Both the position numbers and the translations under genes were made by a program. Shown here piece after piece: positions 8,203 through 17,180 of a DNA stretch of 64,000 nt (positions are counted from its first letter, which is position 1; every line of letters starts with the position of its first letter). Location of the stretch: assembly GCF_000721705.1 (NCBI RefSeq), contig NZ_JOJL01000001.1, positions 248,001 to 312,000 on the forward strand, given 5' to 3'. This stretch comes from Actinoplanes subtropicus. GTDB taxonomy: Bacteria; Actinomycetota; Actinomycetes; Mycobacteriales; Micromonosporaceae. Below the pieces are notes generated by a model. The model saw only the letters and a list, made by a program, of their open reading frames with translations, was not told where the DNA came from and did not search any database.

Positions 8203-9462
8203 ATGCCAACCGAGATCGACCTGCTCCGGTCGCTCGACCCCGAGCCGCCGACGCCGTCGACCGTGGACATAACGCGGGCCATCACCGCCGGGCGGAAGCG
8301 GCGGGTGCGCCGGGGGGTGGGCTATGCGGGCGTGGCGGCGGTGACCACGCTCGTGGTGGCGGGGGTGGCCGTGGCGGTGGGGCAGCACGGCGCGGGCCCG
8401 AAGCGGACCACGGCCGTGGCCGCCTCGCCGTCCCATTCAGGTGCCCCGGCCAAGGGCGACTACACGATCCCGGGCACCAAGGACTGGGTTCCCCCGGCGG
8501 CGATCCCGCCGAGCAGCTGCACGATCGAGAAACTCCCGGTGCCCGACGGCGTGGCCATGGCGATCGTCGTCGGCGGCGACCCGACCGGCAGCTGGTTCGT
8601 CGGCCGCTCCTACCCGAAGGGCGGCTACCAGGCGGTCATCTGGCACGCCGGCGCCGCGACGAAGGTGATGCTCCCCGGCGACCTCGAAGAGGACCTGGTG
8701 GATGTCAACGCCAAGGGCGAGGCGGTCGGCTGGAGCTACCTGCCGACCAAGACCGGCGACAGCGTCTCGGTCCCGTTCGCGTACACCGGCGGCAAGATTG
8801 TGCAACTGAAGGGCGTGACCAGCGGCTCGGCGAACGCGATCAACGGAGCCGGCGCGATCGTCGGCGTGGCCGGCGACCACGCGGTGGCCTGGCCGTCGGC
8901 GCACGCCGCGCCGATCCTGCTGCCGGTGCCGGCGGGCACCAAGAGTTCCGCGGCCAGCGACATCGACGAGGACGGGACCGTGGTGGGCAGCCTCGACCTC
9001 AAGGTGCCGTATGTCTGGTTCGCCGACGGCACCCACCGCGCCCTGCCGCTGCCCATGATCAACGGGAAGCCCGCGGCGAGCGCGCGGGTCATGAGCATCC
9101 GCAACGGCTGGGCGACGGGGGTGGCCGATGCCACCGCCGCCTCCCTGCAGTCCCGAGCCGGCGGCGGAAAGGTGTCGCCGGTCCGGTGGAACGTCCGCAC
9201 CGGCGAGGTGCAGTCCGACACCCGCGGCTGGGACGACATGGTCGACGCCGTGAACGCGCAGGGCTGGGCGACCGGCATCATCAACGGCCGGGCCACGTAC
9301 GTCGCGGGCGGCAACAAGATCGTGCTGCCCGAGGTGGCCAACCATCAGGCGGGCACCCTCTCCACGATCGCCAACACGATCAGTGACGACGGCAAGGTGA
9401 TCGCCGGCCAGTCCGACGACGCCTCGGACACCATCCGCGCGGTCGTCTGGCACTGCCAATAG
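8203..9462 (+). CDS. membrane-anchored sigma-factor partner with HAF-like extracellular repeats
   Basis: The 419-residue protein has a short cytoplasmic segment containing DITRAITAGRKRRVRRG, one transmembrane helix (about residues 45-65, GYAGVAAVTTLVVAGVAVAVG), and a large exported domain. That domain has repeated beta-rich units such as DVNAKGEAVGWS, AINGAGAIVGVA, DIDEDGTVVGSL, AVNAQGWATGII and TISDDGKVIAGQ, which resemble extracellular HAF repeats and suggest a propeller. Shine-Dalgarno GAGGAGA precedes ATG 8203. Genes of this layout often follow SigE-family sigma factors and are presumed to modulate them. No classical zinc anti-sigma motif is visible, so regulation of the sigma factor is an inference from position. 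Confidence 0.8.
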   Translation: MPTEIDLLRSLDPEPPTPSTVDITRAITAGRKRRVRRGVGYAGVAAVTTLVVAGVAVAVGQHGAGPKRTTAVAASPSHSGAPAKGDYTIPGTKDWVPPAAIPPSSCTIEKLPVPDGVAMAIVVGGDPTGSWFVGRSYPKGGYQAVIWHAGAATKVMLPGDLEEDLVDVNAKGEAVGWSYLPTKTGDSVSVPFAYTGGKIVQLKGVTSGSANAINGAGAIVGVAGDHAVAWPSAHAAPILLPVPAGTKSSAASDIDEDGTVVGSLDLKVPYVWFADGTHRALPLPMINGKPAASARVMSIRNGWATGVADATAASLQSRAGGGKVSPVRWNVRTGEVQSDTRGWDDMVDAVNAQGWATGIINGRATYVAGGNKIVLPEVANHQAGTLSTIANTISDDGKVIAGQSDDASDTIRAVVWHCQ

Positions 9463-9545
9463 GGCCGCACAGGGCGTGCTCAGCGATTCCACAGAAATCC
9501 GACGCACAGTAGTAGCAGCTACCCCGTTCGGTAACTGGAGGAATG

Positions 9546-9812
9546 ATGCTCGCCCTCGTCAGCCTGGTCCTGCTCCTGCTGCAACTGTTGCTGGTCGCTC
9601 GCGCGGTGCTCGACTGGTCCGTCGTGCTGGCCGGCCCGTCCACGGCCGGGTCGGTGCGATATCGGCTGACCCGGGGCGTCACCGCGGTCACCGAGCCGAT
9701 CCTCGCGCCGGTCCGGCGGGTCATCCCGCCGCTGCGGGTCGGCGGCGCCTCCTTCGACCTGGCCTTCATCGTCGTGTTCTTCGCGATCGTCCTGCTCCGC
9801 TCCTTTATCTGA
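9546..9812 (+). CDS. YggT family small membrane protein
   Basis: An 88-residue protein with two hydrophobic segments, at the N-terminus (LVSLVLLLLQLLLVARAVLDW) and C-terminus (FDLAFIVVFFAIVLLRSFI). They are joined by the loop RGVTAVTEPILAPVRRVIPP, whose TEPxLxPxRRxxP motif is the YggT signature. The family acts in membranes near the division or secretion machinery, but its exact function is not established. GGAGGA at 9537-9542 abuts ATG 9543, so the next in-frame ATG at 9546 is the better-spaced start. In many actinobacteria YggT sits beside sepF/ftsZ; here it does not. Confidence 0.85.
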   Translation: MLALVSLVLLLLQLLLVARAVLDWSVVLAGPSTAGSVRYRLTRGVTAVTEPILAPVRRVIPPLRVGGASFDLAFIVVFFAIVLLRSFI

Positions 9813-9846
9813 CGCGGGCCCTTCAACAGGCTCTGTCGGCACGCGC

Positions 9847-9878
9847 CGCGCCTCATCCCCCTCGGCGGATGAGGCGCG
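9847..9878 (+). terminator. rho-independent-like hairpin after the YggT gene
   Basis: CGCGCCTCATCC (9847-9858) pairs perfectly with GGATGAGGCGCG (9867-9878) across an 8-base loop, 35 bp after the YggT stop codon and 29 bp before the next start. Only a short TT follows, as is usual in this GC range. Confidence 0.7.
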
Positions 9879-9907
9879 TTCGCGTCTCCGGCCGGGATAC
9901 TGGCTAC

Positions 9908-11023
9908 ATGTCCGCACCGTTCACCACCGACGACTACGCGGCCCGGATGCGTCGGGCGGTCGACGCTGCCACGGCCGCCGGCCTCTCCGGCATCCTCGTC
10001 GGTATCGGGCCCGACCTGTCCTGGCTCACCGCGTACCGGCCGACCGCCGTGACCGAGCGCCTCACCCTGCTGGTGCTCACCCCCGACCGGCCGCCGACCC
10101 TGGTGGTGCCCGCGCTCGAACGGCCCGACGCCGCGGCCGCCGTGGGCGCGCCGGCCCTGACCCTTGTCGACTGGGCCGACGGCAGCGACCCCTACCAGGC
10201 GGTCGCGCCTCTGCTGCGCCCCGACGGACGGTACGGGATCTCCGACTCCACCTGGGCGATGCACCTGCTCGGGCTGCAGAAGGCGCTGCCCGGCACGGCG
10301 TACGAGGCGCTCTCGGTCTGCCAGCCGATGCTCCGCGCGATCAAGGACGAGCACGAACTCGCCCGCCTGGCCGCCGCCGGTGCCGCGGCCGACGCCGCCT
10401 ACGGCGAGATCCTCGGCGCGCGCTTCGCCGGCCGCCGGGAGACCGAGGTGGCCGCCGACTTGGCCGCGCTGCTCCGCAAGTTCGGCCACGAACAGGTCGA
10501 CTTCACCGTCGTCGGCTCCGGCCCGAACGGCGCCAACCCGCACCACGAGGCCGGCCGCCGCGTGATCGAGGAGGGCGACGCGGTGGTCCTCGACTTCGGC
10601 GGCCTGCTCGACGGCTACGGCTCCGACACCACCCGCACGGTCACCGTCGGCGAGCCCTCCGACGAGGTCCGCGAGATCCACGCCATCGTCCGCGAGGCCC
10701 AGCAGGCCGCGTTCGAGGCGGTCCGCCCCGGCATCGCCTGCCAGGAGATCGACTGGGTGGCCCGCCAGATGATCCGCGAGGCCGGCTACGGCGAGTACTT
10801 CATCCACCGCACCGGCCACGGCATCGGCGTGACCACCCACGAGCCGCCCTACCTGGTCGCCGGCGAGCATCAGCAGCTCGTGCCCGGCATGTGCTTCTCG
10901 ATCGAGCCCGGCATCTACCTACCCGGCAAATTCGGCGTCCGCATCGAGGACATCGTCACGGTGACGGCTGATGGCGGCCGCCGTCTCAACAACACCGACC
11001 ATGGCCTCGGAATGGTCGCTTAA
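9908..11023 (+). CDS. M24 family Xaa-Pro aminopeptidase/dipeptidase
   Basis: This 371-residue cytoplasmic metallopeptidase removes N-terminal residues from Xaa-Pro peptides. The N-terminal creatinase-like domain spans about residues 10-140, and the pita-bread catalytic domain follows. The five dinuclear-metal ligands are all present: D229 (VVLDFGG), D240 (GYGSDTTRT), H304 (HRTGHGIG), E333 (IEPGIY) and E347 (RIEDIV). The frame is open far upstream, but protein similarity begins at ATG 9908, preceded by GATACT and six bases, a plausible leaderless -10. It converges on the GT39 gene across a strong hairpin. An exact substrate preference (prolidase versus aminopeptidase P) cannot be fixed. Confidence 0.92.
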   Translation: MSAPFTTDDYAARMRRAVDAATAAGLSGILVGIGPDLSWLTAYRPTAVTERLTLLVLTPDRPPTLVVPALERPDAAAAVGAPALTLVDWADGSDPYQAVAPLLRPDGRYGISDSTWAMHLLGLQKALPGTAYEALSVCQPMLRAIKDEHELARLAAAGAAADAAYGEILGARFAGRRETEVAADLAALLRKFGHEQVDFTVVGSGPNGANPHHEAGRRVIEEGDAVVLDFGGLLDGYGSDTTRTVTVGEPSDEVREIHAIVREAQQAAFEAVRPGIACQEIDWVARQMIREAGYGEYFIHRTGHGIGVTTHEPPYLVAGEHQQLVPGMCFSIEPGIYLPGKFGVRIEDIVTVTADGGRRLNNTDHGLGMVA

Positions 11024-11171
11024 CTACCAAATGCAGAAGACCATATGATACGGGATTTACGCCAAGTCCCCGATCGAGTGCCCAACGCCGTCGTGGCTTA
11101 CGCCCCGACTGCGGCCGCCGGGCTGTAACCGGCCCAAGACCTCCCTCCAAGAACCGGACCCGCCGCGCGAA

Positions 11172-11204
11172 AACGGCCGCCGGTCACGTGGATCGGCGGC
11201 CGTT
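11172..11204. terminator. bidirectional terminator hairpin between convergent genes
   Basis: AACGGCCGCCG (11172-11182) and CGGCGGCCGTT (11194-11204) are perfect 11-bp arms with an 11-base loop. It lies between the M24 peptidase stop (11023, plus) and the GT39 stop (11217, minus), and serves both directions. The rest of the 193-bp gap shows nothing recognisable. Confidence 0.75.
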
Positions 11205-11216
11205 CCGGACCGTGCG

Positions 11217-13394
11217 TCAGCCGGTGGTCTTCGGCTTGGTCAGGTCGTAGATCGTGCTGCCGCCGACCGTGGTCGCGGTGAAGTTCTGCTCGACCCACGA
11301 GCTGATCGATCCGCCGCCGCGGCCGAAGCCGCCGCCTCCACCACCGCCACCGATGTAGTAGTGGACCTCGCCGGCCTTCACGTACGCCTGGAACTCGGCG
11401 AGCGTGGGGGACGGGTCGCTACCGGTGAAGCCGCCGATCGCCATGACCGGGCGGCCACTCGACAGCTGCAGCGGCGCCGCCTGCATCGAGCCGTTCGTGG
11501 CCGCCGCCCAGCGGCCGGTGGTCGCCTTCAGCAGCGCCACCACCTCGGAGTTGGCCTGGCCGCCCCCGAAACCGCCGCCGCCACCCATCCGGCCGCCGGG
11601 GAAGCCCCCGCCGCCGTTCTGCCCAGTCCCGCCGCCCTGACTGGTCCCGCTGTTCGGCCCGTTCTGCCCGGTCTGGCCCGTGCCGCCGTTCGGCTCGGCC
11701 GGTCCGGTCTGGCCCGTGCCGCCGTTCTGTCCGGTCCCGCCGTTCTGGCTTCCGGTGGTGCCGCCCGGGAGGTTGCCGCCGCCCGGGAAGCCGCCGCCGG
11801 GGAACCCGCCCCCGTTGTTGCCGCGATCGCGGAAGCCCCCGCCGGGGAATCCGCCCGGGCCGCCGCCGAACCCGCCGGTCGACACCCCGGCCGGTCCGGA
11901 CGTCGGGATGGATCCGTTGTGCGGCGTCCCCGCCGTCCCGACGCCCCACGCCGCGCCGGCCGCCCCGGTGGTCACCACCGCGAGCGCTGCCACCGCCACC
12001 ACGCCGGCCCGGCGCAGCAGCGACCCCGGCACCAGCAGCGCCGCCGCCGCGATCAGGCCGCCGACCAGCACGAACCACCGCAGCGCCGGCGCCCACGACA
12101 CCCGGCCGAGCAGCTCGTGGTCCCACCACGCGGTGACCGCGACCATCGCCGCCAGCCCCACCCGGGCCAGGAGGTGCGACCGCCATCTCCACAGCACCGT
12201 CGCCCCGATCCCGACCAGCGCGGCGATCCCCGGCGCCAGCGCGACCGAGTAGTACGGGTGCGCGATCCCGCTCATGTAGCTGAAGGTCAACGCGGTGACC
12301 ACGGTCCAGGCACCCCAGAGGATGGCCGCGGCCCGCGTGCGGTCGGTGCGCGGCGCCCGCGCCGTACCCACGAGAAGGGCGACCAGGGCGACCAGCGCGG
12401 CCGGCAGCAGCCAGGAGATCTCGAGCCCGAACGAGTCGCCGAACATCCGGGTGATGCCGGTCGTGCCGCCGAACATGCCGCCACCGCCACCACCCCCGCC
12501 ACCGCCGCCGGGGCCGCCGCCGTTGCCGCCCGGGTTGCCGCTGCCGCCGAAGATCCGGCCGAGACCGTTGTAGCCGATCGCCAGCTCCCAGAGCGTGTTG
12601 TTCGTCGAGCCCGCGATGTACGGCCGCGACGACGCCGGCCACAGCGACACGAGCAGCACGAACCAGCCGCCCGACACGACCAGCGCGGCCCCCGCGATCA
12701 GCAGGTCACGCATCCGCCGCCAGAGCCCGATCGGCGCCGCCACCAGGTAGACCAGCGCGAACCCGGGCAGCACCAGGAACGCCTGCATCATCTTGGTGAG
12801 GAAGCCGAAGCCCAGCAGCACGCCACAGAGCGCGAGCCACTTCCACGAGCCCTTCTCGACCGCCCGGACCGTCGCGTACGCCGCCGCCGTCATCAACAGC
12901 ACCAGCAGCGCGTCCGGGTTGTCGAACCGGAACATCAGCACCGCCACCGGCGTGACCGCCAGGGTGGCCCCGGCGAGCAGCCCGGCCACCGGCCCGAACC
13001 ACCGGCGCACGGCCGCATACAGCAGCGCGACGCTGGCCACGCCCATCAGCGCCTGCGGAGCCAGCAGCGCCCAGCTGTTCACCCCGAACAGCCGCATGGA
13101 CAAGCCCATCACCCACATCGCCGCGGGCGGCTTGTCGACCGTGATGGCGTTGCCGGCGTCGAGCGAGGCGAACAGCAACGCCTTCCACGACTGGGAGCCG
13201 GCCTGCGCCGAGGCGGCATAGAACTCGTTGGCCCACCCGGAGGCGGACAGGTTCCACAGGTAGAGCACCGCGGTCGCGGCCAGCAGCACCCAGTACGCGG
13301 GGCGGGCCCACGCCGGATCGCCGAGCCAGGAGCGACGCCGGGGCGCGGCGGAGGGTGAGTCCAGCGCCGAGGCAGGGTCGAGCGTCAACGTCAT
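11217..13394 (-). CDS. GT39-family (YkcB/ArnT-like) membrane glycosyltransferase with glycine-rich loops
   Basis: The 725-residue polytopic protein belongs to the PMT/ArnT-like clan, which uses polyprenyl-phosphate-linked sugars to modify extracytoplasmic acceptors. The first loop holds the catalytic acidic region (GWANEFYAASAQAGSQSWKA, then DAGNAITVDKPPAAMWVMGLSMRLFG), followed by about ten helices. A glycine tract near residues 282-310 sits in an extracytoplasmic loop, and residues about 490-615 are almost entirely Gly/Asn/Pro/Thr/Gln. A small C-terminal domain follows (about 617-725, SEVVALLKATTGRWAAATNGS), resembling the YkcA/YkcB C-terminal domain, itself interrupted by another Gly run. 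Start is ATG 13394. The acceptor is unknown. The low-complexity tracts are longer than in most relatives I know. Confidence 0.85.
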   Translation of the reverse strand: MTLTLDPASALDSPSAAPRRRSWLGDPAWARPAYWVLLAATAVLYLWNLSASGWANEFYAASAQAGSQSWKALLFASLDAGNAITVDKPPAAMWVMGLSMRLFGVNSWALLAPQALMGVASVALLYAAVRRWFGPVAGLLAGATLAVTPVAVLMFRFDNPDALLVLLMTAAAYATVRAVEKGSWKWLALCGVLLGFGFLTKMMQAFLVLPGFALVYLVAAPIGLWRRMRDLLIAGAALVVSGGWFVLLVSLWPASSRPYIAGSTNNTLWELAIGYNGLGRIFGGSGNPGGNGGGPGGGGGGGGGGGMFGGTTGITRMFGDSFGLEISWLLPAALVALVALLVGTARAPRTDRTRAAAILWGAWTVVTALTFSYMSGIAHPYYSVALAPGIAALVGIGATVLWRWRSHLLARVGLAAMVAVTAWWDHELLGRVSWAPALRWFVLVGGLIAAAALLVPGSLLRRAGVVAVAALAVVTTGAAGAAWGVGTAGTPHNGSIPTSGPAGVSTGGFGGGPGGFPGGGFRDRGNNGGGFPGGGFPGGGNLPGGTTGSQNGGTGQNGGTGQTGPAEPNGGTGQTGQNGPNSGTSQGGGTGQNGGGGFPGGRMGGGGGFGGGQANSEVVALLKATTGRWAAATNGSMQAAPLQLSSGRPVMAIGGFTGSDPSPTLAEFQAYVKAGEVHYYIGGGGGGGGFGRGGGSISSWVEQNFTATTVGGSTIYDLTKPKTTG

Positions 13395-13468
13395 GCGGCA
13401 ACTGTGGCGAAAAGTGCTACGCGGACTCTAAGGAGAACCTGTGCGCAGGCTGTAGATCTTTCTTGAGG

Positions 13469-14317
13469 TTACGCGGGGATTACACCCGATTTGAGGATCC
13501 GTAACGCGGCCGTCACGGTCTCCGCCATCGCCGTCCGGGCCGACGCCAGATACCGCCGTGGATCGACCAGATCGGGCTGGTCGCCGAGCGCCGAGCGGAC
13601 CGTCCCGGTGAACGCCGTGTTCAGGGCCGTGCCAATGTTGATCTTCGCCATCCCGCCGCGTACCGCCTCGCTCAGCTCCTCGTCCGGCACCCCCGACGAC
13701 CCGTGCAACACCAGCGGCACCGGCACCGCGGCGGCGAGCCGGGCGATCAGGTCGTGGTCGAGCCGCGCGCTGCGGGTGGTCATCGCGTGCGCCGAGCCGA
13801 CCGCGACGGCCAGCGCGTCCACCCCGGTCGCGGCCACGTAGGCGGCCGCCTCGTCCGGATCGGTGCGCGTCCCCTTCGCGTGCGCCCCGCCCTTGCCGCC
13901 GATCTCGCCCAGCTCGCTCTCCACCCACAGCCCCGCCGCCCGGCACCGGCGCACGGCGGCGGCGGTGGCGGCCACGTTCTCGGCATACGGCAGGCGGGAC
14001 GCGTCATACATGACCGACCCGAACCCGTTCGCCGCCGCCTGGCCCAGCAACTCGTCCGACTCCACGTGGTCGAGATGTAGCCCGACCGGCACCGCCGCCC
14101 CCTCCGCGAGGCTGCGCGCGGCGGCCGCGATCGGCGCGAGCCGACCGTGGTGGAAACGCACCGCGTTCTCGCTGACCTGCAGGATCACCGGCAGCCCGGC
14201 CTCCTCGGCCCCGGCCACGATCGCCTCGGCGTGCTCGATCGTGATGACGTTGAAGGCGCCGACCGCGCCCCGCGCGGCATGCGCGGCGCAGACCAGATCA
14301 CCGGTGGGCGCGAGCAT
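13469..14317 (-). CDS. class II fructose/tagatose-bisphosphate aldolase (GatY/KbaY-like)
   Basis: The 282-residue enzyme should split tagatose- or fructose-1,6-bisphosphate into dihydroxyacetone phosphate and glyceraldehyde 3-phosphate. Diagnostic parts are GAFNVITIEHAEAIV at the N-terminus, HLDHVES with catalytic D83 and zinc ligand H84, ESELGEIGGK, GSAHAMTT with a second His, LVLHGSSGV with a third, and the phosphate loop KINIGTALN. Start is ATG 14317 with Shine-Dalgarno AGGAGG six bases upstream; it overlaps the end of the upstream PfkB kinase by 20 bp, so the two are co-translated. The size and the kinase partner favour a tagatose-type catabolic role over housekeeping glycolysis. Confidence 0.88.
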   Translation of the reverse strand: MLAPTGDLVCAAHAARGAVGAFNVITIEHAEAIVAGAEEAGLPVILQVSENAVRFHHGRLAPIAAAARSLAEGAAVPVGLHLDHVESDELLGQAAANGFGSVMYDASRLPYAENVAATAAAVRRCRAAGLWVESELGEIGGKGGAHAKGTRTDPDEAAAYVAATGVDALAVAVGSAHAMTTRSARLDHDLIARLAAAVPVPLVLHGSSGVPDEELSEAVRGGMAKINIGTALNTAFTGTVRSALGDQPDLVDPRRYLASARTAMAETVTAALRILKSGVIPA

Positions 14318-15230
14318 GGTTTCCTCCTGCGGGGGTGACGGTGGGCCGGGTCTGCCGGTAGATGCCGGGGTCGAAGGCGCCTGCCTCGGGCGCGGCCACC
14401 GCTGCCGCCGAGAGCGCGACGGCGTCGGGCAGAAGGTCGGGCCAGGGCGTGCGGTCGCGCAGGCCCCGGGCCAGGGCGGCGACGCAGGCATCGCCGGCGC
14501 CGGTCGGGTTCCCCTCGATGGGCACCGGCGGCGCGCACTCCCACACCTCGTCGCCGGCGATGGCGATGAGCCCGGCCGGCCCCCGGGAGACGACGACCGG
14601 CCCGGCGGCGACGGCGCGGACCGCGTCGGCCAGCCCCTGCGGGCCGGGTTGCCGGGAGAGCACGCCGGTCAGCTCGTCGATGTTCGGCTTGGCCAGTGAC
14701 GGGGTGGCGCGCAGGCCGGCGAGCAGGGCCGGGCCGCTGGTGTCGAGCAGGGTCGGGACGTTCGCCGCGGAGGCGAGGGCGATCAATGACGCGTACGCGT
14801 CAATCGGGACGCCTGGCGGAAGGGAACCGCTCAGGGTGACCACCGTGGCCGGGCCCAGCAGCTCGCGGAACTCGGCGACGAAGAGCGACCACTCGCCCGG
14901 CGTCACCGTCGGCCCGGGCTCCCAGAAGCCGGTGGCATCGGCTCCGTCGACCACCGCAACCGTGCGCCGGGTCTCGCCCACCATCCGCACGAAGCTGGAG
15001 CGCACCCCCTCGGCGGTGAGCAGAGACGCGACGCGATCGCCGGTGGGGCCGCCGAGCAGGCCGGTGGCGAGGACCGGCTCGCCCAGGGCGTGCAGGACGC
15101 GCGCGACGTTGAGGCCCTTGCCGCCGGGGCGTTCGGCGACCGCGGCGACCCGGTGCGTGCCGTGCGGCACCAGGGCGTCGACGGCGTAGGTGAGGTCGAG
15201 GGCCGGATTCAGGGTGACGGTGACGATCAT
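14298..15230 (-). CDS. 1-phosphofructokinase/tagatose-6-phosphate kinase family (PfkB)
   Basis: The 310-residue ribokinase-fold enzyme begins MIVTVTLNPALDLTY, the hallmark of the FruK/LacC/PfkB hexose-phosphate kinases. It has the PGGKGLNVARVL signature (residues 35-46), LSGSLPPG, KPNIDEL, and the C-terminal NPTGAGDA motif with catalytic base D247. It should phosphorylate fructose-1-P or tagatose-6-P to the 1,6-bisphosphate that the overlapping downstream aldolase cleaves. It is divergent from a second sugar kinase at 15423. The exact sugar phosphate is not readable; the aldolase and SIS neighbours make tagatose-6-P attractive. Confidence 0.87.
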   Translation of the reverse strand: MIVTVTLNPALDLTYAVDALVPHGTHRVAAVAERPGGKGLNVARVLHALGEPVLATGLLGGPTGDRVASLLTAEGVRSSFVRMVGETRRTVAVVDGADATGFWEPGPTVTPGEWSLFVAEFRELLGPATVVTLSGSLPPGVPIDAYASLIALASAANVPTLLDTSGPALLAGLRATPSLAKPNIDELTGVLSRQPGPQGLADAVRAVAAGPVVVSRGPAGLIAIAGDEVWECAPPVPIEGNPTGAGDACVAALARGLRDRTPWPDLLPDAVALSAAAVAAPEAGAFDPGIYRQTRPTVTPAGGNHARAHR

Positions 15231-15392
15231 GCCGGGGCTCCGAAAGGGATCTGCCCCGCCTCGGGCCGGCCTCCGGCCCTGGCGAACCGGACTGCCGGGC
15301 TGGATACCGGCTGGGCTCGATCGCGTCGATGTCGATTGGATCTGATCGAACGCGCACGTGTCAATAGCCGATCATGCGCGTATGGTGCTCTC

Positions 15393-15407
15393 GGATTGTT
15401 CATATGG
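15393..15407 (+). promoter_or_regulatory. candidate DeoR half-operator upstream of the second sugar kinase
   Basis: GGATTGTTC (15393-15401) is identical over nine bases to the reverse complement of the site at 20412-20420, then diverges (ATATGGA against GTTTGAT). It lies 22 bp before the kinase start in the 192-bp divergent region 15231-15422, which otherwise holds only unassigned sequence. Confidence 0.3.
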
Positions 15408-15422
15408 ACAGTGGAGGCGGCG

Positions 15423-16328
15423 GTGGCCGAGTTCGACGTTCTGGTGATCGGGGACGCCAATCCCGACCTACTGCTGCGCGGCGACGTGCGCCCGCGGTTC
15501 GGGCAGGCCGAGCAGCTGCTGACCGCGGCCGAGCTGGTGCTGGGCGGCTCGGCGGGGATCACGGCGGCTGGGTGCGCGCGGCTCGGGCTGCGGACGGCGC
15601 TGTTCGCGGCGGTGGGCGACGACGTGTTCGGCCGGGTCGTACGGGACGAACTGAAGCGGCGGGAGGTCACGCTGCTGGCCGCCGACGGCCGGGGCGCGCC
15701 GACCGGGATAAGCGTCATTTTGTCCGAAAAGGACGACCGGGGGATCCTGACGCTGCCCGGCACGATCCCGGCGCTGCGGCCGGACGACGTCACCGACGTG
15801 TTGCTGCGGCGCGCCGGGCACCTACACGTCTCGTCGCTGTATCTCCAGCCGGCCCTGGCCGCCGGACTTGCCGGAATTTTCGCCCGAGCCCGCGAAATCG
15901 GGCTGACCACCTCGCTCGACACGAACTGGGATCCGGCCGAGAAGTGGGAGTCGATCGACGAGATCCTGGCGCACACCGACGTCTTCCTCCCCAACGCGAA
16001 CGAGCTACGAGCGATTACCGAGAGGGACAAAACGGACGAGGCCGCGGCCGAACTGGTCAAACAGGGCACGACGGTCGTGATGAAGAACGGCGCGGAGGGC
16101 GCGCGGGCCTGGTGGCCGGGCGGCACCTGCGCGGCGCCCGGCCGGACGGTGGAGGTCGTGGACACCACCGGCGCCGGGGACAGCTTCAACGCCGGCTTCC
16201 TCGCCGCCCGGCTCGGCGGCCGCCCGATGGCGGAGGCGATCCGCTGGGCCGCGATCGCCGGCTCGCTGAGCACCCGGGCCGCCGGCGGCACGGCGGCTCA
16301 GGCCACGCTGGACGACATCAGCCTTTGA
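15423..16328 (+). CDS. PfkB/ribokinase family carbohydrate kinase
   Basis: This 301-residue sugar kinase has the ribokinase layout: FDVLVIGDANPDLLLRG at the start, the GGSAGITAAGCARLGL glycine-rich substrate motif, DTNWDP, PNANEL, KNGAEGA, and DTTGAGDSFNAGF with the catalytic Asp. It probably phosphorylates a free hexose or amino sugar released inside the cell. GTG 15423 is chosen because GGAGG at 15413-15417 is five bases upstream; the frame stays open for over 300 bp farther but without protein similarity. It converges on the ABC permease (24-bp gap) and is divergent from the other PfkB kinase, so it belongs to the same sugar island. Confidence 0.88.
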   Translation: MAEFDVLVIGDANPDLLLRGDVRPRFGQAEQLLTAAELVLGGSAGITAAGCARLGLRTALFAAVGDDVFGRVVRDELKRREVTLLAADGRGAPTGISVILSEKDDRGILTLPGTIPALRPDDVTDVLLRRAGHLHVSSLYLQPALAAGLAGIFARAREIGLTTSLDTNWDPAEKWESIDEILAHTDVFLPNANELRAITERDKTDEAAAELVKQGTTVVMKNGAEGARAWWPGGTCAAPGRTVEVVDTTGAGDSFNAGFLAARLGGRPMAEAIRWAAIAGSLSTRAAGGTAAQATLDDISL

Positions 16329-16352
16329 CGCCCGGTCACCCTTTGCTCCCGA

Positions 16353-17180
16353 TCAGCCTTTGATGCCCGTGAAGGTCATCGTCGCGATGAACTTCTTCTG
16401 GGCGAACAGGAACGCGAGGATCAGCGGCATGGTGGCCAGCACGTTGCCGGCCATCAGCTGCGACCACTCGGTCCGCCGCATGCCCTGGAAGTTCGCCAGC
16501 CCCACCTGCAGCGTGAACTTCGTGTCGTCCGAGATCGCCACCAGCGGCCACAGCAGGTCGTTCCAGCTCCACAGCAGCGTGATGATGGCGAGCGTGGTCA
16601 GCGCCGGCTTGGCCAGCGGCAGGACGATGCTGCGGAACGTACGCCACCGCCCGCACCCGTCGATCAGCGCCGCCTCCTCGAGCTCGACCGGCAGCCCGAG
16701 GAAGAACTGCCGCATCAGGAAGATGCCGAACGCCGACGCCAGCCACGGCACGAACGCCGCCGCGAGCGTGTCCACTATCCCGATCCGGGCGAACATCAGG
16801 TAGGTCGGGATCATCAGCAGCTGGATCGGGATCATCACGGTCGCCAGGATCAGCACGAACGCGAGCCCGCGGCCGGCGAACTTGAGCCGGGCGAACCCGT
16901 ACCCGGCCATCGAGCAGAGCACGAGGTGCGCGACGACCGCGATGCCCGAGACGATCACCGTGTTGAGGAACCAGCGCAGCGCCTTGGTCTCGGCGAACAG
17001 GTGCCGGTAGCCCTCCAGGTGGAGGCTGGTCGGGATCAGCCGGGGCGGGAACTGGTTGATCTCGGCGCTGCTCATGAACGAGGTGAGCACCATCTGCACG
17101 AGCGGCAGCACGAAGATCAGCGCCAGCGGCATGAGGAGCAGGTGCCAGGGGCTGAACGGGAGCCGCCAGGAACGACGCAT
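16353..17180 (-). CDS. carbohydrate ABC transporter inner-membrane permease (MalG-like)
   Basis: The 275-residue permease has six membrane helices and the MalG-type coupling loop EEAALIDGCGRWRTFRSIVLPLAKPAL, where the EAA motif contacts the ATPase. Start ATG 17180 overlaps the stop of the upstream permease by one base (TGATG), so translation is coupled. The frame remains open upstream on this strand, but that portion is the antisense reading of the other permease. No ATPase gene is in the cluster; as in many actinomycetes a shared MsiK-like ATPase elsewhere probably energises it. Confidence 0.92.
   Translation of the reverse strand: MRRSWRLPFSPWHLLLMPLALIFVLPLVQMVLTSFMSSAEINQFPPRLIPTSLHLEGYRHLFAETKALRWFLNTVIVSGIAVVAHLVLCSMAGYGFARLKFAGRGLAFVLILATVMIPIQLLMIPTYLMFARIGIVDTLAAAFVPWLASAFGIFLMRQFFLGLPVELEEAALIDGCGRWRTFRSIVLPLAKPALTTLAIITLLWSWNDLLWPLVAISDDTKFTLQVGLANFQGMRRTEWSQLMAGNVLATMPLILAFLFAQKKFIATMTFTGIKG

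Noticed and set aside
11361..13358. A 665-codon open frame on the plus strand opposite the GT39 gene
   Set aside because: It is Arg/Pro/Gln/His-rich with no domain, signal or start site, as expected of antisense readings in very GC-rich genes; the GT39 reading has real membrane helices and family motifs.
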